64,000 nucleotides of DNA from NCBI RefSeq assembly GCF_009389715.1, contig NC_052405.1:14390194-14454193 (forward strand), given 5' to 3'. How positions within the stretch are numbered: the stretch's first letter is position 1; each line of letters opens with the position of its first letter. The translations under genes and the position numbers were made by a program. Below the pieces are notes generated by a model. That model was not told the origin of the DNA, ran no database searches, and was given only the letters and a program-made list of their open reading frames with translations. The stretch is from Phoenix dactylifera (taxonomy: Eukaryota > Streptophyta > Magnoliopsida > Arecales > Arecaceae). Below, piece by piece: positions 1-11,700 of this stretch.

Positions 1-2975
1 GCCTCCACCCACTTGGTGAAGTAGTCGATTGCAACAATCAAAAATTTCCGCTGAGCTGAAGCGACGGGGAATGGTCCGAGGATATCCATTCCCCACTGGG
101 CGAAGGGCCAGGGTGCAGTGATTGGTGCCAAGGGGACAGAAGGGACTCTCTGGACGTTGGCGTGGCGCTGGCAGGCATCGCATTTCCGTACATGATCCTT
201 TGAGTCCTCCAACAAGGTAGGCCAATAATAGCCTTGCCTCATGATCTTGTGCGCCAAGGACCTAGCCCCCAAGTGTGATCCGCAAACGCCTTCGTGGACT
301 TCGCCGAGGACGTAGGTCGCTTCCGAGGGGCGGAGGCACTTTAAGAGGGGGGCGGTGAACGAGGTCCGATACAGCCTCCCTTCATAGAGTACGTAGTGGG
401 CGGACTTCATAACAAGTCGCCGAGCTTGATCTTCGTCTTCAGGGAGGATCCCTTCGGCGAGGTAGGCGACAAGCGGGTCCATCCAAGACGGCTCCGGATC
501 AATCGCCATCACCGCTCCAGCCTCGCCGATGCTCGGGGCATCCAGGGTCTCCAGGTAGATCGCCCTCGACAAGTTGTGCGCGTCTGCGCTCACTAAGCGG
601 GACAACCTGTCGGCCCTGGCATTTTCACTTCTTGGGACCTGCTGGATGTCGACACTGCCGAGGTCGGGAATGAGTGCTTGCACCTTCCGGACGTAATTCT
701 GCATGGTCGGGTTCCGGGCTTCGAACTCCCCACGGACCTGCCCGACCACCAGCTGGGAGTCGGTGAAGACCTTCAGGCGCCGGATGCCGAGCTCCTTGGT
801 GAGTTTGAGTCCCGTGACTAGGGCCTCGTACTCCGCCTCGTTGTTGGTCACTGGAAATCCGAACCTCAAGGCATACTCGGCTATCACTCCATCTGGACTG
901 GTAAGGACCAGCCCGGCCCCTCCACCTTCGGGGTTCGACGACCCATCGATGTGAAGCGTCCAAATCGGGAGGTCGAAGCTGGGTGTTTCCGGCGACCTAG
1001 GTTCCGCCTCCTGCACCGTGCACTCAGCGAGGAGATCCGCGAGCGCCTGGGCCTTGATGGCGGGTCGGGGCTGGTAGCGGATGTCGAACTCACCAAGTTC
1101 TATTGCCCACTTCACCAGCCGTCCCGCATTCTCTGGATTACTGAGGATCTGCCGCAGCGGTTGATCGATCAAGAGGGTGACAGAATGGGCCTGAAAATAG
1201 GGGCGAAGCCTCCTGGTCGCGGTCAGCAGCGCGAAGGCGATCTTTTCAGCCTTCGTATACCGCGTCTCGGCATCCCGTAGGACCCGGCTGATGTAGTACA
1301 CAGGCTTCTGGAGCTTTGCCTCTTTCCGAACCAGTACCGCACTGACTGCGGTTGGGGAGACCGCCAGATAGAGGTAGAGCATCTCCCCTTCTTGCGGCTT
1401 GGACAGCAGGGGAGGAGACGCCAAGTATTCCTTGAGCTGGTCGAATGCTGCTTGACATTCGGCCGTCCAGAGGAAGTCTTTCGGGCGTTTCAACATCTTG
1501 AAGAAACGTTGGCAGCGTTCGGCCGATTTTGCCACAAATCATCCGAGCGCGGCGACCCTCCCAGCGAGCTCCCGAACCTCCTTCACTTTGGTCGGAGGGG
1601 ACATATCTTGGATGGCCTTGATTTTGTCCGGGTTGGCTTCGATCCCCCGCTGGTTGACAATGAAACCGAGGAACCTCCCGGCCGAAGCGCCAAAGGCGCA
1701 CTTCGCTGGGTTCAGCTTCATGTGAAACTTCCGCAAGGTGGCGAAAGTCTCCTCCAGATCCGCGATGTGCTGGTCTGCATGGCGGCTCTTCACCAGCATA
1801 TCGTCCACGTACACCTCCATGTTCCGGCCGATTTGCTCTTTGAAGATTTTGTTGACGAGGCGTTGGTAAGTGGCGCCAGCATTCTTCAGACCGAAGGGCA
1901 TTACCTTGTAACAGTACAGCCCCCGGTCTGTTATAAAGGCAGTTTTCTCCTCGTCCTGTGGAGCCATCATTATCTGGTTGTAGCCGGAGAAGGCGTCCAT
2001 GAAAGACAGCAGCTGATATCCGGAAGTCACGTCGACCAGTTGGTCTATCCGCGGAAGCGGAAAGCTATCCTTGGGGCATGCCTTGTTCAGGTCGGTGTAG
2101 TCGACGCACATCCTCCACTTTCCGCTCGCCTTCCGGACAAGTACGACATTTGCCAGCCATTCGGGGTAGCTGACCTCCCTTATGAATCCTGCCTCCAAGA
2201 GTTTGTCTACCTCCTGGTCGACCACTCGGATCCGATCCGGGGCACAGTGTCTCTTCTTCTGTTTTACCGGTCGGTGGGTCGGGTCGACGTTGAGGGCGTG
2301 AGAAATGACCTCCGAGTCAATCCCAGGTACATCGGCCGCCGACCAGGCAAACACATCGACATTGGCTCGGAGGAATTCCACCAACCGGGCCCGAGCTCCC
2401 AGGTCGAGATTGGCGCCGACCCGGATCGTCCTGTCCGGGCGACCTTCCTCGAGGGGAACTTCGATCACACCCTCGGCCGGCTCCCCGTGCCGCAAGGCCA
2501 CCTCGTCTCTGGCGTCGAGGGACTCGACGCTTAAGGCTTCTACGGGCTTCTTCCCTTTGAGAGTTGCTAGGAAACATTGCCTTGCGGTCGGTTGGTCACC
2601 TCGGACCTCTCCAATCCCGGCCGCCGTGGGGAACCGCATGAGCAAGTGGTACGTAGAGACCACCGCGCGAAGGGCGTTCAGTCCGGGTCGTCCGAGGATA
2701 GCGTTGTAGGCCGAGGGAACACGGACGACCAAGAACCCGAGCCGCACCGTGGCTTCTGCGGGTGCAACGCCCGCAGTCACAGGCAGCTCAACGACACCTT
2801 CGGCCGAGATAGCGTCACCAGTGAATCCTATGAGGGGGGTGGATGTTTTGTGCAACAATTGTCTGGACAAGCTCATCTTTTGGAAGGCCTCGTAAAACAA
2901 AATATCAACTGAGCTTCCACTATCCACAAGAACACGCCTTACATCATAGTTTGCCATAGTGAGGGAGATCACCAT
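1..2975 (-). pseudogene. Gypsy pol: protease-RT-RNase H-integrase (5' part), one stop
   Basis: The first segment from 2975 has 478 codons. The aspartic protease motif LVDSGSSVDIL lies near residue 20 and the RT active site YVDDMLVKS near residue 390, with FMDAFSGYNQI upstream of it. A TGA at 1539-1541 then interrupts the frame. I checked the triplets from 1538 to 3 and found no other stop. That stretch encodes the RT-RNase H connection, RNase H (HIDGSS near 950, TDSQL near 760), an integrase HHCC zinc domain (HEGVCGSH, CDACQRH, about 300-170) and the integrase core start (WGMDILGPFP, FTKWVEA). The stop replaces an expected Arg, and CGA to TGA on the coding strand is a CpG-type transition. The start lies 1 nt out of frame with gag. 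The C-terminus is outside the window. Confidence 0.9.
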
Positions 2976-4720
2976 GGCGTCATCGTGGGGGTCTGAACCC
3001 CCTTTACATCTTCATCACAAAAAGTGATTACATTACCGACCCTCTGCCTCTTCGCGACGGCTGTCCCTGACGCTTCAGTCGAGCCCCCTGCGTTCCTCTC
3101 GGGCCGGGGGCAGCCCCCAGTGATAGTGTGGATCACGCCCGCGACGGGTCGATTCTGCTCCCGAGGCTCCTGAGGGGCCGGATCGGCCGGACGCGGGTCT
3201 GCGGGGGGACGTCGGTCGTTCACATATCGACCGAGACGCCCTCGGCGGATGAGAGCCTCGATCTCGTCCCGAAGCTGGAAGCAGTCTTCGGTGTCGTGGC
3301 CGTGGTCCCGGTGGTACTCACAGTACGCCCGAGAGGGCCTCCTCCCAGGAATCTTCTTCATCTGTCTCGGGACCGGGAGGTCCTCCCGCCCCTTGATTTC
3401 CATGAGGATCTGGGCCCGGGGAGTCAGGAGAGGAGTGTACCGGTTGAAACGTCGGGGCGGAGAACGAGGGCGTAGGGCGCCGTGGTTCCTCGCTGGCGAC
3501 AGGCTCCTGCACCGACGTTGAGGCGTCGGGCTCCTCCTCTGGCGTGCCTCTTTTCGCCTTTTCTTCCCGAGCTTTGGAGGGATCTCGGCGGCCTCCTTGC
3601 TCCGGTGGGCGGCCGCCTCCTCGGCGTCCGCATACTGGTTCGCCCGGGACAACAGCTCCGGGAAGCTCCGCGGCAGGTGTTTGTCCAGGGAGAAGGTGAG
3701 TCTGCCCTTTCGGAAGCCACGCTTCAGGGCTGAAAGAGCCACTTCCTGGCTCAGGTTCCAGACTTCCAGCGTAGCCTTGTTGAAGCGGGTAAGATAATCC
3801 CGCAAACTTTCTCCCTCGTTTTGCCGGACATCAAAGAGGGAGTCGGAGACCAGTCGCCGCCGGCTACTGACGGCGAAATGGGTGATGAAGAGGCGAGTAA
3901 ACTGGTCGAAGGACTGGATTGAGTTAGCCTCCAAGCCGGCGAACCACGCCCTTGCCGGGCCACGGAGGGTCGCCGGGAAGGCCTTGCAGAGGAGAGGATC
4001 TGATGCTCCGTGGAGGAGCATAAGGGTCCTGAAACTCTCGACGTGATCCCGCGGGTCCGCCGCCCCGTCATAGGGCTCGATCGCCGGCATTTTAAACCCC
4101 GGCGGATTCGGGGTCCGCAGGATCCTCGAGGCAAGCGCCGGCTGGGAGGAGATCTCCAAGTCGGCGAAGGAATCTTTGGAGTGGCCCTTCAGGACCTGGA
4201 GTTGTCGGTGGAGATCGTCCACCCGCCGGTCCAGGGAGCGCGACCGATGGGTGGGAGACAAGGAGCACCGAGAGGGGGACCGACTGGAGCGCGGGTTCCT
4301 TGAGGACTGGGGGGTCTGGGAACGCGCCCGGGCCCGCCTCTCGTACCCCGCGCAGCTCCGATGGGAAGGTCCCGGCAGAATGGACCGTGCTCGAGAATCT
4401 TCCTCGCGCCGGCGCTCCTCCCCATGGGAGAGGAAGGAGCGCGGGTTGAGGAGGACAGGTGAGCGCTCAGGGAGCGGCGGCTCCTGGGCCCGCTGCGGCG
4501 CCCGAGACATCACACCCTGCAGGTTCTGCACTGCCTCCGCGAGGGCGCGAACCTGCTGGGCTAACTGGTCGAACTGAGCGGCTTCGACCATCTGAATGGG
4601 GGGTGGAACGGTGGAGTGTTGCTGAGAATGTGTTGGAGACGCAGCGGCCTCCCGGCCAGAGGCGCGAGAGGCCCCGCGACCGGAGGCATTGGAAGCTCCA
4701 CGACCACCTCGCCGTGCCAT
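2969..4720 (-). CDS. Gypsy gag polyprotein
   Basis: 583 codons from an ATG at 4720 (MARRGGRGAS). A longer open frame runs to 4894, but that part lies inside the LTR, so the internal ATG is preferred. The N-terminal third is rich in Arg, Ser and Gly. The central region is a retrotransposon gag domain (motifs such as ATLRGPARAWFAGL and GESLRDYLTRFN, about residues 250-345). A Lys/Arg cluster KKRRKEARQRR and a knuckle CEYHRDHGHDTEDC follow. Gag normally forms the particle that packages the element RNA. The frame ends with a TGA at 2969-2971 that overlaps the ATG at 2975 in the other frame. The pol frame just upstream of that ATG still encodes a conserved-looking HDDA, so a 1-nt loss in the C run near 2990 probably split a once continuous gag-pol frame. 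Confidence 0.88.
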   Translation of the reverse strand: MARRGGRGASNASGRGASRASGREAAASPTHSQQHSTVPPPIQMVEAAQFDQLAQQVRALAEAVQNLQGVMSRAPQRAQEPPLPERSPVLLNPRSFLSHGEERRREEDSRARSILPGPSHRSCAGYERRARARSQTPQSSRNPRSSRSPSRCSLSPTHRSRSLDRRVDDLHRQLQVLKGHSKDSFADLEISSQPALASRILRTPNPPGFKMPAIEPYDGAADPRDHVESFRTLMLLHGASDPLLCKAFPATLRGPARAWFAGLEANSIQSFDQFTRLFITHFAVSSRRRLVSDSLFDVRQNEGESLRDYLTRFNKATLEVWNLSQEVALSALKRGFRKGRLTFSLDKHLPRSFPELLSRANQYADAEEAAAHRSKEAAEIPPKLGKKRRKEARQRRSPTPQRRCRSLSPARNHGALRPRSPPRRFNRYTPLLTPRAQILMEIKGREDLPVPRQMKKIPGRRPSRAYCEYHRDHGHDTEDCFQLRDEIEALIRRGRLGRYVNDRRPPADPRPADPAPQEPREQNRPVAGVIHTITGGCPRPERNAGGSTEASGTAVAKRQRVGNVITFCDEDVKGVQTPTMTPW

Positions 4721-4740
4721 TACGATCGCTCTGAGATTCG

Positions 4741-4759
4741 GGCCCCTCCTTCTAGCGCC
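4741..4759 (-). other. Primer binding site of the gypsy element
   Basis: Read on the minus strand, TGGCGCTAGAAGG begins two bases after the LTR terminus CAGCAACA. TGGCGC-type starts are usual at plant gypsy primer sites. I do not assign the tRNA. Confidence 0.6.
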
Positions 4760-5093
4760 AAATGTTGCTGGTGGTCCAAACCGAGAACGATTGGCACAGC
4801 GGTGTGAACGGGGTTCCGTTTGGGTTGCCTTGGTTGGTGTTGATTGCGCTCCACTTTCCACCGGGAAACCTGCAAGCAAGCCTCGCACCACCACTGGGGT
4901 AGTGGGGGCCCTCCGACGATCAAGTCAGAGGAGATTGGAGGAGAAGGAAAGATAATAGTAGCAAGTAGGAGAATGCTCTGGAAGTTCTTGCTTACCCCCC
5001 CTTCTCCCCCCAGCCGCATATATACCAGGCTGGGGGATCTTTCAGGGGGGTTCGTCATCGTGGGGCACGATGGAGCTGCCACTGACACGGCCG

Positions 5094-5220
5094 TTACAGG
5101 GCGTCGTGGGGCAGCGCTGGGTACGGCCGCGACAGGGCGTAGTGGAGCTCCGCCTTGTACGGCTGTTACAGGGGATCGTGGAGCAGCGCCAGATACAACC
5201 GTTGCAGGGAGTAGTGGAGC
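5094..5220. repeat. 36-bp tandem repeat in gypsy LTR
   Basis: The word CAGG recurs at 5097, 5133, 5169 and 5205, exactly 36 bp apart, within degenerate units resembling acagggcgtcgtggggcagc. About four units. Confidence 0.75.
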
Positions 5221-5271
5221 AGGAGGTTGCGGCGTGCCTCTGGGGAATAGCCTGTCGTTGTCGAGAGATGT

Positions 5272-5408
5272 CCGACTCGGGGTCGGGCTGCGGAGACGAA
5301 GATGTCCGACTCGGGGTCGGATTGCTGGATCAAGGGGCAGCCGACTCGGGGTCGGGCTGCGGAGACGAAGATGTCCGACTCGGGTCGGATTGCTGGATCA
5401 AGGGGCTG
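5272..5408. repeat. 69/68-bp tandem duplication in gypsy LTR
   Basis: Copy 1 (5272-5340) and copy 2 (5341-5408) both start ccgactcggggtcgggctgc. They differ by one missing G and one A/T change near the end. Within each copy the word gactcgggGTCGG is itself repeated. Confidence 0.9.
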
Positions 5409-5472
5409 CCGTAGTCTTCCTGGGCGCGCGTGCCGGTCACGTGGGGCATGGTGGCTAAGTTCCTCCGTAACA

Positions 5473-5690
5473 ATATATATATGTATATACATATATATAT
5501 ATATATACATATACATATGTATTTATATATGTATATGTGTGTGTATATATATATATATGTATATGTGCGTGTGCATATACATATACGCATATATATACAT
5601 ATACATATATATATATATATACACATATATATACATATACATATCTATATATATACACATATATATACATATATATATATGTATAGATTA
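5473..5690. repeat. AT/GT-rich microsatellite flanking the gypsy LTR
   Basis: About 215 bp made almost entirely of TA, TG and CA dinucleotides (atatatatgtatatacatat and variants). It begins at the base after the LTR edge, so the element inserted into, or beside, this tract. Open frames here are low-complexity artefacts. Confidence 0.9.
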
Positions 5691-7613
5691 AAATTTTAAA
5701 AAATAGCAGTTAGGTAGAAATAAATAAAACTTATGATTATTTAATATCTTGTCTCTCTTGGCTTCTATGCTTGAGCTGGATAATAAGAAAGAGAAGATTA
5801 AAAAAAATAATGATAATGAAATATTTTTATCTAAAGTTGCTTTACCTTTTGCATAATTATTTTTTTTGCTGCTAAGGCGGATGGATCATACCAAACTTGT
5901 ACGGATGCACCCAATAAAATCAAAAATAAAATACCTCAGAGTACCGAGGGCAACTCATACATGATCTTTTTGGAGTAGGTCTGCGCATATTATTAAAAAT
6001 ATGATTGATTTTTACTATATATTTTTTCAATAAAAATTTAGGGTAAGAAATTATTGCCGAGGATGTTTCTGCAGGTGTCTTCTTACAAAAAAAAAAAGTT
6101 CAGTACTCACATGTTTTTTTTTTGGAGTTGATAGGACAGATTGGAAAAATTTGCCGAAAAAGGGCCAATACGAGAACTTTGGCATAAATTGGCTAATTGC
6201 GGCTCATCCGATTGAATAATTTTTGTCATCTTGAAATTGACATTGTTAGTGCTAAATTTTGTCAACAATATTACAAATTTTCTAAATAATAGAAGGAAGA
6301 GCGAATCTATTGGATCTTACATCTGTTGTAAGATTCAGAGCTGGAACACCAATTAGTTGTTGAGCCAATGTACCGAATATAATAAAGTTTGCAACACCAA
6401 TTTCATCCATAATGATTACATTCAATTGGTACCTTCAAAACCTTTGAAAGATAATTGTTACTTTAATTTGATACCATGAGTATAATTTTTTTTGACAAAA
6501 AAGAGGCAAAGAAGAGAAAATGCTATAATTTTACCATGGCATTAGAGGCTAATCATTTTTCCCGCATTAGCTACACCAAAAATTATCACTATTAATTTTC
6601 GCTGCACTTCAATGGCTATAGCTTTTTAAAGTTGCTTTACACATAAATTTTATCTCCTATGAAAAATGTTCTTTAAAATGCACGTTTTTTTTAGAAAGTT
6701 ATTGTTACAACACGATAACACCGAAATCAAATTACCTGATATTCAAAATATTAATCACTATTGTAATAGCAAGAAAGATGATGCTAGAGAATAATGATGA
6801 AAACCATATTTATTTTTTTTTATCATACATGAAATTCATTCGGATTTAATTTCAGCAAATCTTTAATTTTTTTTTCTATTGGTGGTTGCTTCTTGCTAAG
6901 GATCCAGAATAATTTATTGTTCCTATACTGTAAATGTAATCGAACTCATCGATGTTTGCAGATTGTGCATTAATTTGTGTGTATGCTCGGATGATAATAT
7001 ATAATGTCATTATCAGCTGAATTTGATTAACAAATATTTTGAACAGTGACCTGTCTGGGTACTCAACAATTTCTCCAATTTGTACGTCCATATAATACTT
7101 TGATGTAGAGGATATAGATAAACATGGTTTCCCTAAATTTTTTAAAAAGATTGCATTTTGTAAGAAAGTAAATATGTAGGATAAATAATTTTTTTGGAAA
7201 TAATAGAAGAAAATTGCATCTATATGTGTTAATGATCATGCTAACAAAAATGATTATAACTAAATTTTTTCTTCTTATAAATAATATTTTTATTAAAATC
7301 CTCAGTCAATTTGCCCCAAAGTGTGACTGATAACTTTTGCATAAGTTTAGTCAAACTATATGTTTTGAAATATTACGGTAGTGCAAAGTAAGAGCAAATT
7401 AGCAAAAAACATGTTTTAGATCTTATCTTGTTAAACCTAATCAACAAACGATATAAATTAATCCTTCTTTATTGTTGTCCAAGTAGGTCGCTTGGCTCCA
7501 TACACCCCCGAAGGAAGATAGACTTAAAGTTAGCAATCTATTTGGCAATCCTTATTGTGATCGGACTATGAGCCATTATAAGGTTTGAGAGTCTAATGAT
7601 CATAGAGAATAAT

Positions 7614-7658
<45 letters not shown>

Positions 7659-8746
7659 CACACACACACACACACACACACCCCTTCCCTACCCTTCAGT
7701 ATAGGGCTCTAGTTTGAAAGTGGCTTACGCACATCAAGTTTCTCGTGTAATTAAATTCATCATTGATCTCGAAGATGTCATCATACCTCTGAGGACACCT
7801 TGGAGCTTTAAGCTATAGTCGAGCCACCTTTATCGTTCCTCTCCATTGCTTCCCCATTTCCAACCTTGGAATTGAGCCTTTTAGGATCAAATTTGGTAAA
7901 TAACAACATCTTAGGCCTTGTTGAATCTTAGTTACCAAGCTTAATGAGGTTATATTAGAGTTATATTTTTTAAGACAACGAAAAAAGGAAAAAAATTGAG
8001 AAAATGGTTTTGAGCTCATCATTTGGGCCTATTTTCATGCCAATTTGGTACCAAATGGATGGCATTGCTCGGTGCTTGTTAGCTGGACTAGCAGTAGTTA
8101 TCCAAGCCCTAGTTCTTCCTCTTTTCTTCCAACATCTCTTCTCTTTTCTTTTCTCTTCTCCAAAATCCATTCTTTTCCTTTTTCTTCCTCACTATGGAAA
8201 AATGTTAAGCACTATTGGCACCCATCAACACATCTTCATCAGAAGCGTATGAAGACCGGATTGTTGAGTCGATGGCATCAATATTCAGTAACATGGCGGC
8301 CATGGGCATGTGATGGTCATAAAGATGGCTTTAAGCATTGACCAAAACAAGGGTGTTCATGCAAAAACAAGAGAGATTTGAAGGATGCATGTATACAAAT
8401 AATGGTTTTCAAAAAAATAAAAATATGTAACAAATCATATTTACAAAATATATATATATATATTAAGTGTTAAAAATGGGAATAGAATTTTAATTTGGTT
8501 TAGATCCGGGTTTGGATCTATCATCCCCTATAACTTGAGTATGGATGCCGACCTCAGCCTGGCCCGTGACCCGTAACTTTGTTGGAAAGCATCCCTGAAA
8601 CTATGAGGGCTCCCCTGGTTTTTATCATTACTTTAAGTCTCGTGCCGTCGCGGATTATGCCAAGAAACCATTCTACTTCTTTTAAACCAGGGAACCCCCG
8701 GACCTTCGATCCCCTTTAACCGAGAAGAATCTCCTGAGATCGATCC
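5691..8746. other. AT-rich intergenic DNA
   Basis: No exon-like open frame with recognisable protein content on either strand. The 8500-8746 part is less AT-rich and is the likely promoter/5' leader region of the PUX1-like gene. Confidence 0.6.
7617..7681. repeat. Compound (TC)n-(CA)n microsatellite
   Basis: About 19 TC repeats are followed directly by about 13 CA repeats, with no other sequence between. Confidence 0.95.
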
Positions 8747-11700
8747 ATGGAGGCAGAGCAAGCCAAGGTCTTCTCTCCCCTTCTTCATCTCTCTCGAATC
8801 AATCGTTCTTTCTTGAACCTTGAGATCGATCTATTGTTTTCTAGATTCTACTTCGACGTTTTTCTGAGTTTGGCTTTGAAATCACGCGTTCTTCACTTGT
8901 ATTTATGAGTTATAGGGTAGAGAAACGAGCTACGGTTGTGCTGCTGCTAAAATCTAGAAGAATCGACAGATTGATGGGAATCTTTAGGGTAATTTTTGCT
9001 TACTTTCTGGATAGACATTATTTGATTTTAACTTAGTTTCTGGCTGAAGATATTCATGTTAGAAGGAAGGTGGGCTGAGCAATCAAATTGAGCCCATAGT
9101 CTGCTGCTGCTGCTAGTTTATGATAACAAATAACCCCTGCATAGAGAACTTGATGATATCTTGGTGGAATGCAAGCAAGGATCTCTGTTCAATTTTTCTT
9201 CCGGTGGGCATGTTGGCCCCCGTCCCAGTTTTTCTTCGCCCAGTCATATAAAAATCATTTTTTTACTTCCCATATACATTTCGAAGCCTCCACGTTGACT
9301 CAGAAGTTTTAAACCGGCTCGTGTTTGCTCTTAGGAGTGTTAATTTGATAATTCATCAAATGCAAACAGGGCAATCTTATGTCACTTTTTAACTTTTCCC
9401 ATTGGTAAAGCCTCTGTCAGACATTTGCATTTAATTATTTTGAAATGTTTTATTGTGGATGTCCTGTGCAATCGGTGGTATTACTCATGGTTCTCTTGAT
9501 TCTTTGAGAATATCTAATGATTTGTAACTTCCTATTGATTGCTTTCAGGCCAAACTTTTGGCTGTGGCAGAAGAACTTGGTCATGAGATACGCATATTCA
9601 CAAACTCAGCAAATTCTGCAGCATCGAAAGAATATCTGCTTCTTCAAGTGGTATCTACCTTTTTTAGTATCATATTCAAAACCTTGATATAGTGTTTGTT
9701 CCAGTTTTTCCCCAGATAGAGTCATATCTGATTTGAAAGAATCAAAACTATCTTGTGCATTTTGGAGCCGGTTGAATTGTTTTTGATCATGTCTGTGGGA
9801 ATATGTTTTCAACTGTTTTTCATTTTATTATAAGGGATATCATATTATTAACAATTTTAAGAATTGCACCTTTACATTGTGTGCATGATATTAACTATGA
9901 TTGCCTGTGCAGAGGAACCGGACCATTTTATGATCTTACTCCTGGAAGATTATTATCGAATCATGTCAGACAGAATGACGAGGTAATGTTGACACTGAAA
10001 GGTTACTTTGGCTGTAATTTGGCGCTAGATTTCTACTCTAAGCAGTAGTTTTGAAAGTTTTCATAATCTACTGAATTTGGCTTGTCTTTATGGATTAGAA
10101 CATGATTGCTACAAATCCATAATTTTTCTTAGGACTCTTTAGCACTATCTCTGTACTGCTTGCATATTGGAAATCAATTTTGTTTTTGCTCATTTAGTCT
10201 ACCATCTTCAATATATGGTGTTCATGGTAAAAAAAACTTTGAAACAGGCCCAATCCCAAATTTCTAAAAGACCCGTAAAATGCGGGAAGCAGAGGCAGCA
10301 GCCCGCAGGGCAAGGATCACTAAGGTACTTGTCCATACAAGGACTTGATAAAAGATGAGTATCCCAATTATATTTCTTCTTTCTTTCTTTGTCAATTAAC
10401 ACTAGCTCTATACTGCCTAACTTTTGTTCATATTTTCCTGAAATTTATATTGCTTCTCCAGCTCATTTCTGCATGTTGCCTTTTGTTTCCCAGGATTTTG
10501 TATCTCTTAAAACATAAATACACCCTTATTAATAAAAAGGGCTAGCTTTATAAATGGGCATCCTCGTCAACATAATCATGCACTGGAAATCGAGACTTTG
10601 TATTCAAGATGATTTCAGATGGTTTAGCCCCTTGAATAATGAGTCTTGTTAAAGAAAAGTGCTGGTGGACTGAAGTATTCGATATGGAATATCAAGTTTA
10701 TATAACAACTTTAATTGCTCGGTATGAGGATGAAAAATGAACAAAGGGACCTTTGGAGCCAAATGCCAGGTGAATATTTTTAGTGAAGTTGCTCAATCCT
10801 ACTTATTGGAGAAGTGAAACAGCATGACTGATTTAATAGAACATAACAACAAAAGGAGAATGAATTTTAAGAATACGATCACAGAACAGTTGTGAACTCT
10901 GAGGAAGATTTCATTTGAATCAAAAGTCTTTGAATATGTCTTATATTTATGAAGCTACTTATTTTCTATCTTCATACTCATTGTAGATTGTCAGAAACTA
11001 AATTTGAGATGGAGAACAATTAAAGAGGAAGTGTTTTGAATGGAGATCAATGTCTTTAGCATCAATAGATACCGCAACAATCACCCCCACTCTACATGCC
11101 TTCGGGACTTCTGAATGATTTTGAAGCATGGAGCAAAGCTATCTAAATCAATTACTAGGTTTGCATACAGCCTTCGTTATGCCTCATGTGAACTTGAAAT
11201 TTGTTGCGATTCATATAAAAATGCATCAGAATCGAGTTTTGCTATTTCTAGATGGCAGTAACAAACAACTCTCTGTAGATTAATTTTATGAGATGGGGAT
11301 TATTGAAATAAGTGAATCACTAGGGCTAATATGTTGTTCCACTTGATAATGAGGAGGCGTATAAATTGTGCTTTTAGAAATTTTTTACAAGAAAAGTTTT
11401 CCACTATTTGTAAGTGTATCTTTTCTATATATCCTCTCAAAAATGCTTATTTGCATGTTTGTTGCTTGAAAACTCGAAATTCCATTTATATCACAAAATG
11501 ACGAAAAACATGCAAATTTGCACTTCTAGTTAACTTGTGTGCAGTTCTACTTAACTTCAATGCATGATGGTTCGAAACTTAATGGTAAGTGGCTATTTGA
11601 CTATTTTACCCTTCAATAATTAGAGAGTTTTTCCCCTACTAATGATGTCAATATAGGCTATAAGAAATATGATGCCGCCTTTGGCCCCCGCTTTACTTGC

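Larger units (their letters stand above)
1..5472 (-). mobile_element. Ty3/gypsy LTR retrotransposon, Tat-like, left end outside window
   Basis: On the minus strand the order is LTR (4762-5472), primer site, gag, protease, RT, RNase H and integrase, with the integrase core cut by the window edge. That order (integrase last) defines Ty3/gypsy. The gag has a long Arg/Ser-rich tail and a His/Cys knuckle of the form C-x2-H...H-x4-C, as in the Tat group of plant gypsy elements (family knowledge). The distal LTR edge begins TGTTACGG on the minus strand and the proximal edge ends CAGCAACA, giving TG...CA termini. The other LTR and the target duplication are not in the window. Only two lesions are seen in about 4.7 kb of coding sequence, so this is a fairly recent insertion. 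Confidence 0.92.
4762..5472 (-). repeat. Gypsy 5' LTR, 711 bp
   Basis: On the minus strand it starts TGTTACGGAGG at 5472 and ends CCAGCAACA at 4762, just before the primer site. It is GC-rich compared with the AT-rich DNA beside it. It contains two tandem arrays (36-bp and 69-bp units). Boundaries are inferred from TG...CA ends, since the second LTR is not available for comparison. Confidence 0.8.

Noticed and set aside
1392-2534. 380-codon plus-strand frame
   Set aside because: Antisense shadow of gypsy pol; no independent features.
5455-5699. Open frames of Ile, Tyr, Thr and His
   Set aside because: Microsatellite translation on both strands.
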